From: Streptomyces sp. NBC_01669
GTDB lineage: Bacteria; Actinomycetota; Actinomycetes; Streptomycetales; Streptomycetaceae
Direction of reading: 5' to 3'
NCBI RefSeq assembly: GCF_026339735.1
Contig: NZ_JAPEQG010000001.1
Span: 4,836,001 to 4,900,000 of the forward strand
Length of the DNA: 64,000 nucleotides
The notes beneath the pieces were generated by a model. It was given only the letters and a program-made list of their open reading frames with translations, had not been told where the DNA came from and did not search any database. Below are positions 9,415-17,498 of the stretch, in pieces. The position numbers were made by a program, and so were the translations under genes. Each line of letters begins with the position of its first letter. The stretch's first letter is position 1.

Positions 9415-10551
9415 GTGGAACGCGAGGCGCGCACGAATGACGCCGCGGGTCTGGTGACGATCGGGGAGTTCGCCCGGTCGTCCCGGCTGTCCGCGAAGGC
9501 TCTGCGCCGCTACGACGAACTGGGACTGCTCAGGCCGGCCCTGGTCGACCCGGCGAACGGCTACCGGTACTACGACGGTTCGCAGCTCCGGACGGCCAGG
9601 CTGGTGGCGTGGCTTCGCCGGGTCGGCATGCCACTGGCCGGGATCAAGGAGGTGGTCGCGCTCGATGAGGGCGCGGCCGCCGCGGCGATCCGGGCGTACT
9701 GGGCACGGGTGGAGGCCGAGACGGCGGCCCGGCGGGACCTGGTGACCTTCCTCGTCGACCAGCTGTCAGCGGAGGAAGTCACCATGACGCAGGAGTACAC
9801 AGCCCAGGAAGTCCTGGGGACGCTCGGAATCCGGTATGCGGCCCTGTCCGACCGGGGTGCGGTGCGCGGGACCAACCAGGACGCGGCGTTCGCCGGGGCC
9901 CGGCTGCTCGCGGTCGCCGACGGGTTCGGGGAACGCGGCGCCGGGGCGAGCACGGCAGCGATCGACGCGCTGAAGGGGGCGACACGGGATGCGGGATCGG
10001 CCGGGGAGCTCCTGAACGCCCTGGGGGACGCGGCGGACCTGGCCGCACAGGCGGTACGGGACGCGGTCGGAACGGGCGGTGCGCCGGAAGAGTCGGGGAC
10101 GACGCTGACCGCGATGGTCTGGACGGGTTCGCAGCTGGGCCTGGTGCACATCGGGGACTCGCGGGCGTATCTGCTGCGCGGTGGCGAACTGTTCCGGATC
10201 ACGCACGACCACAGCCTGGTCCAGTCGATGATCGACGACGGTTCGCTCACCGAGGAGGAGGCCGCCTCGCATCCGCAGCGCGCCCTGCTGCTGGGCGCCC
10301 TGATGGGCGGCGCCGCGCAGGACCATGCCCCGGTGCGCCCGGATGTACACCTGCGGGAAGTCCGGTCCGGCGACCGCTATCTGCTCTGCTCGGACGGTCT
10401 GTCGGCGGTGGTCGACGGTGCGGAACTGGCCGGGGCACTCGGTGCGGCGGACGGCCCCGACACGGCCGTACGGGAGCTGGTCGCCCTGGCGGGTGTGGCG
10501 GGCGCCCCGGACAACGTGACGTGTGTCGTCGCGGACGTGGTGGAGCTGTAG
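9415..10551 (+). CDS. MerR-type regulator fused to a PP2C serine/threonine phosphatase
   Basis: A 378-residue two-domain protein. Residues 14-85 form a MerR winged helix: TIGEFARSSRLSAKALRRYDELGLL, then NGYRYYDGSQ. After a linker, residues 138-376 are a PP2C domain with all metal-binding motifs: DRGAVRGTNQDA, VADGFG, HIGDSRAYLL, LCSDGLS and DNVTCVV. The PP2C is therefore expected to be active with Mn2+/Mg2+. Start GTG 9415 has GAGGAGG about 7 bases upstream. The usual MerR effector-binding domain is replaced by the phosphatase, which suggests a DNA-bound regulator reading or erasing Ser/Thr phosphorylation (inference). A hairpin terminator follows at 10561. Confidence 0.9.
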   Translation: MEREARTNDAAGLVTIGEFARSSRLSAKALRRYDELGLLRPALVDPANGYRYYDGSQLRTARLVAWLRRVGMPLAGIKEVVALDEGAAAAAIRAYWARVEAETAARRDLVTFLVDQLSAEEVTMTQEYTAQEVLGTLGIRYAALSDRGAVRGTNQDAAFAGARLLAVADGFGERGAGASTAAIDALKGATRDAGSAGELLNALGDAADLAAQAVRDAVGTGGAPEESGTTLTAMVWTGSQLGLVHIGDSRAYLLRGGELFRITHDHSLVQSMIDDGSLTEEEAASHPQRALLLGALMGGAAQDHAPVRPDVHLREVRSGDRYLLCSDGLSAVVDGAELAGALGAADGPDTAVRELVALAGVAGAPDNVTCVVADVVEL

Positions 10552-10560
10552 GAAGGATTC

Positions 10561-10605
10561 AAGGAGGGGCGGCCCCGAACGGGACCGCCCCTTCCTTTTC
10601 GTTCT
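10561..10605. terminator. hairpin terminator between convergent genes
   Basis: An interrupted GC stem pairs AGGAGGGGCGG with CCGCCCCTTCCT around a short GAAC-containing loop and runs into TTTTCGTTCTT. It lies directly after the MerR-PP2C stop codon and before the stop of the convergent usp gene, so it can serve both directions. Confidence 0.75.
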
Positions 10606-10619
10606 TCGAGTTCACCCGG

Positions 10620-11042
10620 TCAGTCGCGGACGACCGTCACCGGGCACGGCGCGTGCTGGGTGACATGGAGGCTGACCGACCCGAGCAGGGTCGCCTTGAA
10701 GCCGCTGTATCCGCGTGCCCCGACGACCAGCAGGTTCGCGCCCTTCGCGCGGTCCAGCAGGGCCTGTGCCGGGTTGCCGATCAGCACGATCTTGCTGACC
10801 GCGGCCGCGCCCTCAGCGCCGAGGGCCTCCTCCAGCGCCTCGGTGAGCGAGACGATCGCCAGAGCCTGCGGATCGAAGTCCTCCGGCATACCCGGCATCA
10901 TGGACGCCCAGCTGGTCGCGGGGTACTCCCAGCTGTTGACGGCCTCCACCGAGTCACCGGTCAGCTCGGCCTGGCGTACGGCCCAGTGCAGCGCCTTGAT
11001 CGACGACTCGGAGCCGTCCACGCCCACCACGATCCTGCCCAT
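10620..11042 (-). CDS. universal stress protein (UspA family)
   Basis: A 140-residue single-domain Usp. The N-terminal VVGVDGS and the C-terminal VVGARGYSGFKATLLGSVS form the ATP-binding signature (G-x2-G-x9-G-S/T type), so it is probably an ATP-binding member. The start ATG has GGAGG upstream. Family knowledge: Usp proteins are induced in stasis, hypoxia or stress and support survival, often as dimers. The 126 bases upstream include the relatively AT-rich stretch GTAACTGTAATCAAACC, a possible promoter region. It appears monocistronic. Confidence 0.92.
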   Translation of the reverse strand: MGRIVVGVDGSESSIKALHWAVRQAELTGDSVEAVNSWEYPATSWASMMPGMPEDFDPQALAIVSLTEALEEALGAEGAAAVSKIVLIGNPAQALLDRAKGANLLVVGARGYSGFKATLLGSVSLHVTQHAPCPVTVVRD

Positions 11043-11168
11043 CTCTGCCTCCAGCTCGGTTCAGCTCACATCTGCGTGATACACCTCACGGTGCACCTTT
11101 ACGGGTAACTGTAATCAAACCGGACAGAGGCTCTCCGGGTGGGTCCACCTCGCTCGGGCGGCGGCAGG

Positions 11169-11819
11169 TCAGTCCAGCCTCAGGTCGGCGAGTTGCTGCT
11201 CGAACGGCACCACCTCGTCGTCGAGCCCCGGTGCCCTGGACGCCCCGGAGACCGCCCGGCCGCCCGCGATCATCCCCGCGAGTTCGCCGCCCGCGCGCCG
11301 GATCCGGGACGGCAGCCCCTCGGTGTACTCGTCGCCGGACGAGCCCCAGTCCTCCGACGCCGCGTACACGGACGTCGGTACGACGGTGGCTCGCAGGTAG
11401 GCGAAGAGCGGCCGCATCGCGTGCTCCAGGACGAGCGAGTGCCGGCCGGTGCCGCCGGTCGCCGCGATGAGGACGGGCTTGCCGGTCAGCGCCGTGTTGT
11501 CGATCAGGTCGAAGAACGACTTGAACAGCCCGCTGTACGAGGCGGTGAAGACCGGCGACACGGCTATCAGGCCGTCCGCCGCCGTCACCGCGTCGATCGC
11601 CTCGCTCAGCGCCCGCGGCGGGAACCCCGTCACCAGGTGGTTCGCGATGTCGACGGCCAGATCGCGCAGGTCGATCACCCGGACCTCCACCGGCCGGTCC
11701 TGCTCGGCGGCCAGCCGCTCCCGGGCGGCGGCCGCCAGCCGGTCGGCCAGCAGCCGGGTCGACGACGGCTGGCTCAGCCCTGCGGACACCGCGACGATCT
11801 TCAGAGCCTCGTTCTGCAT
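11169..11819 (-). CDS. NADPH-dependent FMN reductase (CE1759 family)
   Basis: A 216-residue flavodoxin-like reductase. The N-terminal AVSAGLSQPSSTRLLADRLA is the FMN-phosphate binding loop, and SPVFTASYSGLFKSFFDL and ATGGTGRHSLVLEHAMRP are typical of the SsuE/CE1759 group. It supplies reduced FMN. Its ATG lies six bases after the stop of the luciferase-like monooxygenase, so the pair is an operon, matching the CE1758/CE1759 pairing known across actinobacteria. The C-terminus is extended and acidic. The oxidised substrate is unknown. Confidence 0.88.
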   Translation of the reverse strand: MQNEALKIVAVSAGLSQPSSTRLLADRLAAAARERLAAEQDRPVEVRVIDLRDLAVDIANHLVTGFPPRALSEAIDAVTAADGLIAVSPVFTASYSGLFKSFFDLIDNTALTGKPVLIAATGGTGRHSLVLEHAMRPLFAYLRATVVPTSVYAASEDWGSSGDEYTEGLPSRIRRAGGELAGMIAGGRAVSGASRAPGLDDEVVPFEQQLADLRLD

Positions 11820-11825
11820 GGTGGG

Positions 11826-12908
11826 TCAGATCTCCTTCGTGCGGGCGGCGACGGCCGGGTGGACGGGGGCGGATTCCGGCACTCCGGCCGGCCGCATGTT
11901 GGCGAACTCCTTGCGCAGCACCGGGACGACCTCCTCGCCGAGGATGTCGAGCTGCTCCAGGACCGTCTTCAGGGGGAGTCCCGCGTGGTCCATCAGGAAC
12001 AGCTGGCGCTGATAGTCGCCGACGGCGTCACGGAACGACAGGGTCCGTTCGATGACCTCCTGCGGGGAGCCGACGGTCAGCGGCGTCTGCTGCGAGAAGT
12101 CCTCCAGGGAGGGCCCGTGCCCGTAGACCGGCGCGTTGTCGAAGTACGGGCGGAACTCCCGTACCGCGTCCTGCGAGTTCTTCCGCATGAACACCTGGCC
12201 GCCGAGGCCGACGATGGCCTGCTCGGCGGTGCCGTGCCCGTAGTGCGCGTACCGCTGCCGGTAGAGGTCCACCATCTTCTTGGTGTGCTCGATGGGCCAG
12301 AAGATGTTGTTGTGGAAGAACCCGTCGCCGTAGTACGCGGCCTGCTCCGCGATCTCCGGGGAGCGGATGGAACCGTGCCAGACGAACGGCGGGACGCCGT
12401 CCAGCGGGCGCGGGGTCGCGGTGAAGGACTGCAGGGGTGTGCGGAACTTGCCCTCCCAGTCGACGACGTCCTCCCGCCACAGCTTGTGCAGCAGGGCGTA
12501 GTTCTCGATGGCGAGCGGGATGCCCTGGCGGATGTCCTTGCCGAACCACGGGTAGACGGGTCCGGTGTTGCCGCGCCCCATCATCAGGTCGACCCGGCCG
12601 TCCGCGAGGTGCTGCAGCGTCGCGTAGTCCTCGGCGATCTTCACCGGGTCATTGGTGGTGATCAGCGTCGTGGACGTCGAGAGGATCAGGTTCTCGGTGC
12701 GGGCGGCGATGTAGCCGAGCGTGGTCGTCGGCGAGGACGGGACGAACGGCGGGTTGTGGTGCTCGCCGGTCGCGAAGACGTCCAGGCCCACTTCCTCGGC
12801 CTTCAGGGCTATCGCGAGGGTCGCCTTGATCCGCTCGTGCTCGGTCGGTGTCCTGCCGGTGGTGGGGTCGGTGGTGACGTCTCCGACGGTGAAGATCCCG
12901 AACTCCAT
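11826..12908 (-). CDS. luciferase-like FMN-dependent monooxygenase (CE1758 family)
   Basis: A 360-residue TIM-barrel flavin monooxygenase of the bacterial luciferase fold. Signatures include the N-terminal MEFGIFTVGDVTTDP, the segment DVFATGEHHNPPFVPSSP and MMGRGNTGPVYPWFG near the FMN site. It uses FMNH2 from the adjacent reductase and O2. A GGAGGCGGG ribosome site precedes the ATG. A tandem TTGAAC-N-TTGAAC lies at 12933-12945, just upstream, and may be an operator; no regulator gene adjoins it. The natural substrate is not known. Confidence 0.9.
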   Translation of the reverse strand: MEFGIFTVGDVTTDPTTGRTPTEHERIKATLAIALKAEEVGLDVFATGEHHNPPFVPSSPTTTLGYIAARTENLILSTSTTLITTNDPVKIAEDYATLQHLADGRVDLMMGRGNTGPVYPWFGKDIRQGIPLAIENYALLHKLWREDVVDWEGKFRTPLQSFTATPRPLDGVPPFVWHGSIRSPEIAEQAAYYGDGFFHNNIFWPIEHTKKMVDLYRQRYAHYGHGTAEQAIVGLGGQVFMRKNSQDAVREFRPYFDNAPVYGHGPSLEDFSQQTPLTVGSPQEVIERTLSFRDAVGDYQRQLFLMDHAGLPLKTVLEQLDILGEEVVPVLRKEFANMRPAGVPESAPVHPAVAARTKEI

Positions 12909-13074
12909 GGCGCCCGCCTCCGTGGGTGATGGTTGAACCTTGAACTACTTCGTCACACCCTACAACGGGACGCCCCTTCTCCCTATTCCGCCGCCCGGAG
13001 CGGGGATCCCGGCGGTGCGTACTCTGGACGGGGAGACAGGCCAGGAACGCGCCGGCACGAAGGAGGCAGGGCCC

Positions 13075-13203
13075 GTGAGCGAGAGCGAGAGCTGGAAGGA
13101 GCGCGGTGTCGCGCTGCGCGTCTTCGTCTACGTCTTCGCCACGCATCTCTTCGCGGGCTTCGTCTACCTGCTGTTCTACGTGGGCGAGCACGCCCACAAG
13201 TGA
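13075..13203 (+). CDS. DUF6126 single-pass membrane protein
   Basis: A 42-residue protein starting at GTG 13075, with the strong ribosome site AAGGAGG 9-15 bases upstream. A charged N-terminus (SESESWKERG) is followed by one membrane helix (VFVYVFATHLFAGFVYLLFYV) and the end GEHAHK, which is the DUF6126 pattern found throughout Streptomyces. No function is known. The in-frame ATG at 12940 would add an unlikely proline-rich extension and was rejected. Confidence 0.88.
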   Translation: MSESESWKERGVALRVFVYVFATHLFAGFVYLLFYVGEHAHK

Positions 13204-13309
13204 GCCGCCCGCCGGGCGGAACGCCGACGGCCGCGAGGGCCCTCGCCGTGATGGCGGCAGGAACCCCCGCCGCGCCCGCCAAGGCCGGGTGGGTGGAGCC
13301 TGACCGCGT

Positions 13310-13321
13310 TACACTCGGCGC
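13310..13321 (+). promoter_or_regulatory. likely -10 region of a leaderless trpS leader transcript
   Basis: TACACT at 13310-13315 resembles a -10 hexamer. Transcription from it would start about 6-7 bases downstream, at or next to the ATG of the leader peptide (13322), which has no Shine-Dalgarno sequence. A leaderless leader peptide is therefore the simplest reading. No convincing -35 could be fixed by eye. Confidence 0.5.
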
Positions 13322-13363
13322 ATGACCTCCGTACCGTGCCGAAACTGGTGGCGCTCCACTTAG
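13322..13363 (+). CDS. trpS leader peptide with tandem Trp codons
   Basis: A 13-codon ORF encodes MTSVPCRNWWRST and ends in TAG. Two adjacent TGG codons sit at positions 9-10, the hallmark of a tryptophan attenuator. When charged tRNA-Trp is scarce the ribosome would stall at 13346-13351 over the first pairing segment. This matches the ribosome-mediated attenuation reported for the auxiliary, indolmycin-resistant trpRS1 of Streptomyces coelicolor (established knowledge). Too short for routine gene calling, but position, codons and downstream stems agree. Confidence 0.88.
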   Translation: MTSVPCRNWWRST

Positions 13364-13398
13364 GAGCGGCCGCCTCATCTGCACGGAACCAGGGCCGT
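13346..13398 (+). promoter_or_regulatory. attenuator stems 1:2 and 2:3 upstream of trpS
   Basis: Segment 1 (CGCTCC, about 13352-13357, just after the Trp codons) pairs with segment 2 (GGAGCG, about 13363-13368) as a pause/protector stem. Part of segment 2 (GCGGCC, about 13366-13371) can instead pair with GGCCGT (13393-13398), the left arm of the terminator, forming an antiterminator. A ribosome stalled at the WW codons would cover segment 1 and favour the 2:3 pairing. The pairings were found by eye; energies were not computed. Confidence 0.7.
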
Positions 13399-13422
13399 TC
13401 GATATGGACGGCCCTCTTCTCT
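13391..13422 (+). terminator. attenuator terminator of trpS
   Basis: A perfect 8-bp stem pairs AGGGCCGT (13391-13398) with ACGGCCCT (13408-13415) around a 9-base loop, followed by the pyrimidine run CTTCTCT. Read-through would allow expression of the synthetase 80 bases downstream. Confidence 0.82.
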
Positions 13423-13494
13423 GCCCTCGTACGGGTACGGATGCCGCTCCCGGCGGGCCGTCCTCCACGCAACCAGCACCCGCGAGGAGAGACC

Positions 13495-14565
13495 ATGACC
13501 ACCGTCGCCGCCACCGCCGCCGCACCCGTCACCGCCCCTGCCCAGCGCCGCAGTGCCGAGCTGGAGCAGCAGATCCAGCAGGATCCCGGGCGGTTCCGGG
13601 TGATGACCGGGGACCGGCCCACCGGGGCCCTGCACCTCGGGCACTACTTCGGGACCCTCCACAACCGTGTCCGGCTCCAGGACCTCGGCGTGGACGTCTT
13701 CGTGATCATCGCCGACTACCAGGTGCTCACCGACCGGGACGTCGCCGACCGGCTCACCGAGCACATGGAGGGGATGCTGCTGGACTACCTGGCCATCGGC
13801 ATCGACCCGGCCCGCACCACGATCTTCAACCACAGCGCCGTGCCCGCGCTGAACCAGCTGATGCTGCCGTTCCTCAGCCTCGTCTCCGTTGCCGAGCTGA
13901 ACCGCAATCCCACGGTCAAGGACGAGATCGCGCACTCCCGGCAGTCCGCCGTCAGCGGGCTGATGTTCACGTATCCCGTGCATCAGGCCGCCGACATCCT
14001 GTTCTGCAAGGGCAACCTCGTCCCCGTCGGACAGGACCAGCTGCCGCACCTCGAAGTGACCCGGAGCGTCGCCCGCCGCTTCAACGAGCGGTACGGGACG
14101 GTCTTCCCGGAGCCGGACGCCCTGCTCTCCGCCGCGCCCCTCCTGCTCGGCACCGACGGCGGCAAGATGAGCAAGAGCCGGGGCAATTCCATCGCGCTCG
14201 GCGCCACCGCCGACGAGACCGCGCGGCTGATCCGCGGGGCGAAGACGGACACCGACCGGCACATCACGTACGAACCGGAGACCCGGCCCGAAGTGTCAGG
14301 GCTCGTACTCCTCGCCGCGCTCTGCCTCGACCGCGACCCGTACGAGGTCGCCGAGGAGATCGGAGACGGCGGTGGCGCCGTGCTCAAGCGGACCGTGACG
14401 GACGCCGTCAACGAGCGGCTGGCGCCGGTGCGTGCGCGGCGGGTGGAGTACGCGCAGGACATGGCGTACGTACGGTCGGTCCTGCGGGCCGGCAACGAGC
14501 GAGCCAATACCGTCGCCGAGGCCACGCTGGCGGAGGTGCGGGGGGTGATGGGGGGCCTGCTGTAG
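13495..14565 (+). CDS. trpS: tryptophanyl-tRNA synthetase, auxiliary TrpRS1-type
   Basis: A 356-residue class I aminoacyl-tRNA synthetase that charges tRNA-Trp. The HIGH-type motif is HLGH at residues 47-50 inside TGDRPTGALHLGHYFG, and the second signature is KMSKS at 224-228. The region GQDQLPHLEVTRSVARRFN is typical of TrpRS. GAGGAGA precedes ATG 13495. The attenuator upstream ties expression to tRNA-Trp charging, as known for the inducible second TrpRS of S. coelicolor that resists indolmycin. A constitutive housekeeping trpS is therefore expected elsewhere in this genome. The first 20 residues are an Ala/Thr-rich extension. Confidence 0.95.
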   Translation: MTTVAATAAAPVTAPAQRRSAELEQQIQQDPGRFRVMTGDRPTGALHLGHYFGTLHNRVRLQDLGVDVFVIIADYQVLTDRDVADRLTEHMEGMLLDYLAIGIDPARTTIFNHSAVPALNQLMLPFLSLVSVAELNRNPTVKDEIAHSRQSAVSGLMFTYPVHQAADILFCKGNLVPVGQDQLPHLEVTRSVARRFNERYGTVFPEPDALLSAAPLLLGTDGGKMSKSRGNSIALGATADETARLIRGAKTDTDRHITYEPETRPEVSGLVLLAALCLDRDPYEVAEEIGDGGGAVLKRTVTDAVNERLAPVRARRVEYAQDMAYVRSVLRAGNERANTVAEATLAEVRGVMGGLL

Positions 14566-14593
14566 CGGATTCCGGCCAGGTCGGGGCAGCCAG

Positions 14594-14850
14594 GTCGGGC
14601 CGGACCGGGTCGGCTTCGGGCCAGGCGCGGTGCGGGCGCTGGGCTGGGTGGTGCTCATCGACGCCATCCTCCCGCTCGGTGACGCGCTCGCCGTCCTCAC
14701 CCACGGCGGCTCGCTCACCACGGCGCTGAGCGTGCACATATCCGCGGCCTCGGTCGTCCTGCTGACGGCGGTCATGCTGCTCACCGAGCGCCCCGCCGAG
14801 AGCCCGGCGGATGCGGCCCAGGTTCTGGCGTCCGACAGCCGCCCCTCACT
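14594..14850 (+). pseudogene. remnant of a DUF4267-like membrane protein
   Basis: The translated segment RALGWVVLIDAILPLGDALAV, followed by LTHGGSLTTALSVH and a final hydrophobic helix, resembles the C-terminal half of DUF4267 membrane proteins (four helices, about 130 residues). The N-terminal half is missing: upstream sequence back to the trpS stop is a different GC-rich tract (repeated GGTCGGGCC-like words). Past the last helix the frame continues with low-complexity sequence to 15049, so the natural end is also lost. A GTG at 14630 could still start translation, but the product would be half a domain. Confidence 0.5.
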
Positions 14851-15363
14851 TCCGTCACCCGCGAGCGGAGGCCGGCTGCGTCGACCTCCGCCGCATGAAG
14901 GGCGTCCACGCTCCCGGTGGAAGGCATCACACCAGCAGGAGACCGCCGCACCGCTCGGCGCCGTCCTTCATCGCGATCAGATTGGCCTGCACGTAAGAGA
15001 TGTTGTTCCTGGAGTGCCAGTCAGTAGGGACGTAGGTGACCAACCGTGAACGCTGGAACCGGGCCCCGGATCGAGGAAAACCTCGCGCCGATGGTTCGAC
15101 ATCCGGGCATACCGTTGTCTGCGGCGATATGGCTCCGAGGATTGTTCCGGGCAGCACCGTGTTGGCACATACTCCGCGCGGCCCGAGTTCGTGGGCGAGG
15201 CCCCGACAGCCTCTCAGGCCCAGAACCGTCCACCCCGGTCCGGGACGAGCTTGCCGTCCCGCTCACGTCGGAGGCCGGCGCGATCTGATGCCGGGCCCCG
15301 TCGGCCGCGCTTTCGTTACGTCACTCGGTTCGCTTCACCACGCAACGCGGCGAACCTCACGAT
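14851..15363. other. gene-poor stretch with a possible minus-strand coding fragment
   Basis: No complete gene is supported here. On the minus strand, 14927-15055 has coding-like third-position GC and an ordinary-looking peptide (RLVTYVPTDWHSRNNISYV continuing to ERCGGLLLV, stop at 14927) that could be the C-terminus of an eroded gene; I do not recognise the family. The rest shows no ribosome sites, hairpins or repeats that I can defend. With the DUF4267 remnant beside it, this looks like a graveyard between trpS and the two-component system. Confidence 0.4.
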
Positions 15364-16035
15364 TCACGCGTCAGGCATCAGACCGGCGTCCCGGGCGGCC
15401 AGTGCCGCCTGGACGCGATTTCCGACTTCCAGTGTCGTCAGGATGCGGCTGACATGGGCTTTCACCGTGCTCTCGCTCATCCGCAGCCCCCCGGCGATCT
15501 CCGAGTTGGTTGCCCCCTCCGCGAGCAATGCCAGGACATCGCGCTCGCGTGGTGTCAGCCGGCCCACCCGTCCGCGCACAGCTGAGGCCCCCGGCCGGGC
15601 GCCGCGATGGTAGCGGTCGATCAGCCGACGTGCGGCGGACGGATGCAGCATCGCCGAACCGGCGGCCACGACATGTACGGCCCGCAGGATCTCCGCAGGG
15701 TCCGAGTCCTTGAGCAGAAACCCGTCGGCGCCCGCTGCCAAGGCCTCGTACACATACTCGTCCAGGTCGAAGGTGGTCAGAGTGATGATGCGAGGGGCAT
15801 GCGGCAGTGTCCGCAGTCGCGCGATGGCCGCGATGCCGTCCAGCCTCGGCATCCGCACATCCATCAGGGCGACGTCCACCCGATGGGCGGCAGCCTCCTC
15901 CACGGCCTGGAGGCCGTCCGACGCCTGGGCGACGACCTCGATGCCGGCGTCGGTCGCCAGTAGGTCGGTCAGGGCCAATCGGACCAACGCGTCGTCGTCC
16001 ACCACCATCGTGCTGATGATCCGAGCCTCGCTCAT
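15364..16035 (-). CDS. NarL/FixJ-family response regulator
   Basis: A 223-residue regulator. The receiver domain (residues 5-125) has the acidic pocket VDDD at 12-15, the phosphoacceptor Asp59 in LMDVRMP, and the conserved Lys in LLKDSDP. The C-terminal LuxR-type HTH (about 155-215) contains LTPRERDVLALLAEGATNSEI and ESTVKAHVSRIL. The start ATG overlaps the kinase stop (ATGA), so the two are translationally coupled. Target genes are unknown; the divergent methyltransferase at 17499 is a candidate. Confidence 0.93.
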   Translation of the reverse strand: MSEARIISTMVVDDDALVRLALTDLLATDAGIEVVAQASDGLQAVEEAAAHRVDVALMDVRMPRLDGIAAIARLRTLPHAPRIITLTTFDLDEYVYEALAAGADGFLLKDSDPAEILRAVHVVAAGSAMLHPSAARRLIDRYHRGARPGASAVRGRVGRLTPRERDVLALLAEGATNSEIAGGLRMSESTVKAHVSRILTTLEVGNRVQAALAARDAGLMPDA

Positions 16036-17333
16036 GTCTGCCCGATCCGATTCACGGACCGCTTCCCGATCCTCTTCACCACACCCTTGCACGTGGCCTT
16101 GGCCAGGCCTTTGCCGACGGTTCTGCCCGCTCGTCCGCCGACAGGTCCGGCCGTGCGGGGCGCGCCGTTTTCCTCGAAGGCTCTTCGGGTCGGCTCACCG
16201 TCCGGGGCACTCATTGGCAGACGGGCCGCGAGCCGCCATCCCCCATCCGGCTCCGGACCGTGGGCGAGAGAGCCGTGCAGCCCGGCCACCCGTTCGGCGA
16301 GCCCGATCAGGCCGAAGCCCCGGCCGACGACTCCATCGGCCCGTGAAGCGGTCACTGCGGGAGGCGAGTTGACCAACTCCACCTCCGTGGCCGGTGCGCC
16401 GTAGTGCACCCGCAGTCGCACCGCCGTGCCCGGTGCGTGTTTACGGGCGTTGGTGAGGCCTTCCTGAACGAGCCGGTGCACCGCGAGGAGGTGAGTCGCG
16501 GGTGCGGCACCGGGTTCCCCCGTCAGGTCGGCCGCGACATTCTGACCGATGGTCCTTACCTCGTCGAGCAGTTCGGACAGGTTCCGTAACGCAGGTGCAG
16601 GCACCTTTCTCTGCACGGGATCCCTCCCGTCCTCCCGCGCCGCATCGTCCTCCGCGCGCAAGGCGCCCAGCACGTCCCGCAGATCGTCCAACGCCTGGGC
16701 AGAGGTGGTGCGCAGCAGTGCGATCCGCTCGCCGATCTGCGGCGGCAGCGATTCCGCACGCAGTGCGAGTACCCCGGTGTGCAGCGCCAACAGGCTCAGC
16801 CGATGGGCCAGCACATCGTGCATCTCGGCCGAGATCCGGGCCCGCTCCGCCAACCTGGCCTGCTCTGCACGAAGTTCGACCTGTTCGCTCAGTGAATCGA
16901 TGAGCCGCCGACGGCTGTGCCACCACAACCCGGCCGTCAACGCCAAAGCGAACAGCAGCCCGGCGCCGTACGACGGCGTCACGCCTCCGCTGAGCGGCGG
17001 CGCGCACACCCAGGGCAGCGCACCGGCGATCACACCCGCCGCCACCGCCACCCGCACCCGGCCCTGTGCCGCCAGGTGGAAAACCATCACCGTCATGGGT
17101 TCGTACGCGCCCTGCGCGCCCAGCGCCGCCCCGGCGAGAAGGACCACAGCGAGCGGACTGCGCCAGCGAAGCGGCAGCGCCAGTGCGGCGGCGACAGCCA
17201 CGATCGGTCCTACGGAAAGCAGTTGCATCTCGAATCGGGCTTTGGTCAGCCCCTGCGCGACGAGGAGCAGCACTCCGCCGGCCAGCAACCACTCCGTCCA
17301 CACCGGACCCCTGTGGGGGTATTTGTGTTCCAC
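16032..17333 (-). CDS. sensor histidine kinase (HisKA_3 type)
   Basis: A 433-residue kinase, partner of the following regulator. About five membrane helices occupy residues 15-140, with little extracellular sequence, so it may sense membrane-borne signals. The dimerisation/phosphorylation segment ISAEMHDVLAHRLSLLALH places the phospho-His at 172. The ATPase domain shows HRLVQEGLTNARKHAPG (N box) and GRGFGLIGLAERV (G box). The tail has a repetitive basic stretch (GKGLAKATCKGVVKRIGKRSVNRIG) of unknown role. GTG 17333 is preferred because TACAAT sits 6 bases before it, a leaderless promoter pattern; an upstream GTG at 17390 has no properly spaced ribosome site. Confidence 0.9.
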   Translation of the reverse strand: MEHKYPHRGPVWTEWLLAGGVLLLVAQGLTKARFEMQLLSVGPIVAVAAALALPLRWRSPLAVVLLAGAALGAQGAYEPMTVMVFHLAAQGRVRVAVAAGVIAGALPWVCAPPLSGGVTPSYGAGLLFALALTAGLWWHSRRRLIDSLSEQVELRAEQARLAERARISAEMHDVLAHRLSLLALHTGVLALRAESLPPQIGERIALLRTTSAQALDDLRDVLGALRAEDDAAREDGRDPVQRKVPAPALRNLSELLDEVRTIGQNVAADLTGEPGAAPATHLLAVHRLVQEGLTNARKHAPGTAVRLRVHYGAPATEVELVNSPPAVTASRADGVVGRGFGLIGLAERVAGLHGSLAHGPEPDGGWRLAARLPMSAPDGEPTRRAFEENGAPRTAGPVGGRAGRTVGKGLAKATCKGVVKRIGKRSVNRIGQT

Positions 17334-17498
17334 CGACCGATTGTAGGTAGTTGTGGGGGTCGGGGCCCATCGGTCTTGGGTCGCTGCCACCCCCTACTTT
17401 CGTCGGGGTCGCGTACGCCTCGGTGATGACGTCCGTACCGGTTCACCCGAACACAACGGCCGATTCCCGAAGAGCGCCCGCTACCTAGCGTCACTGGC

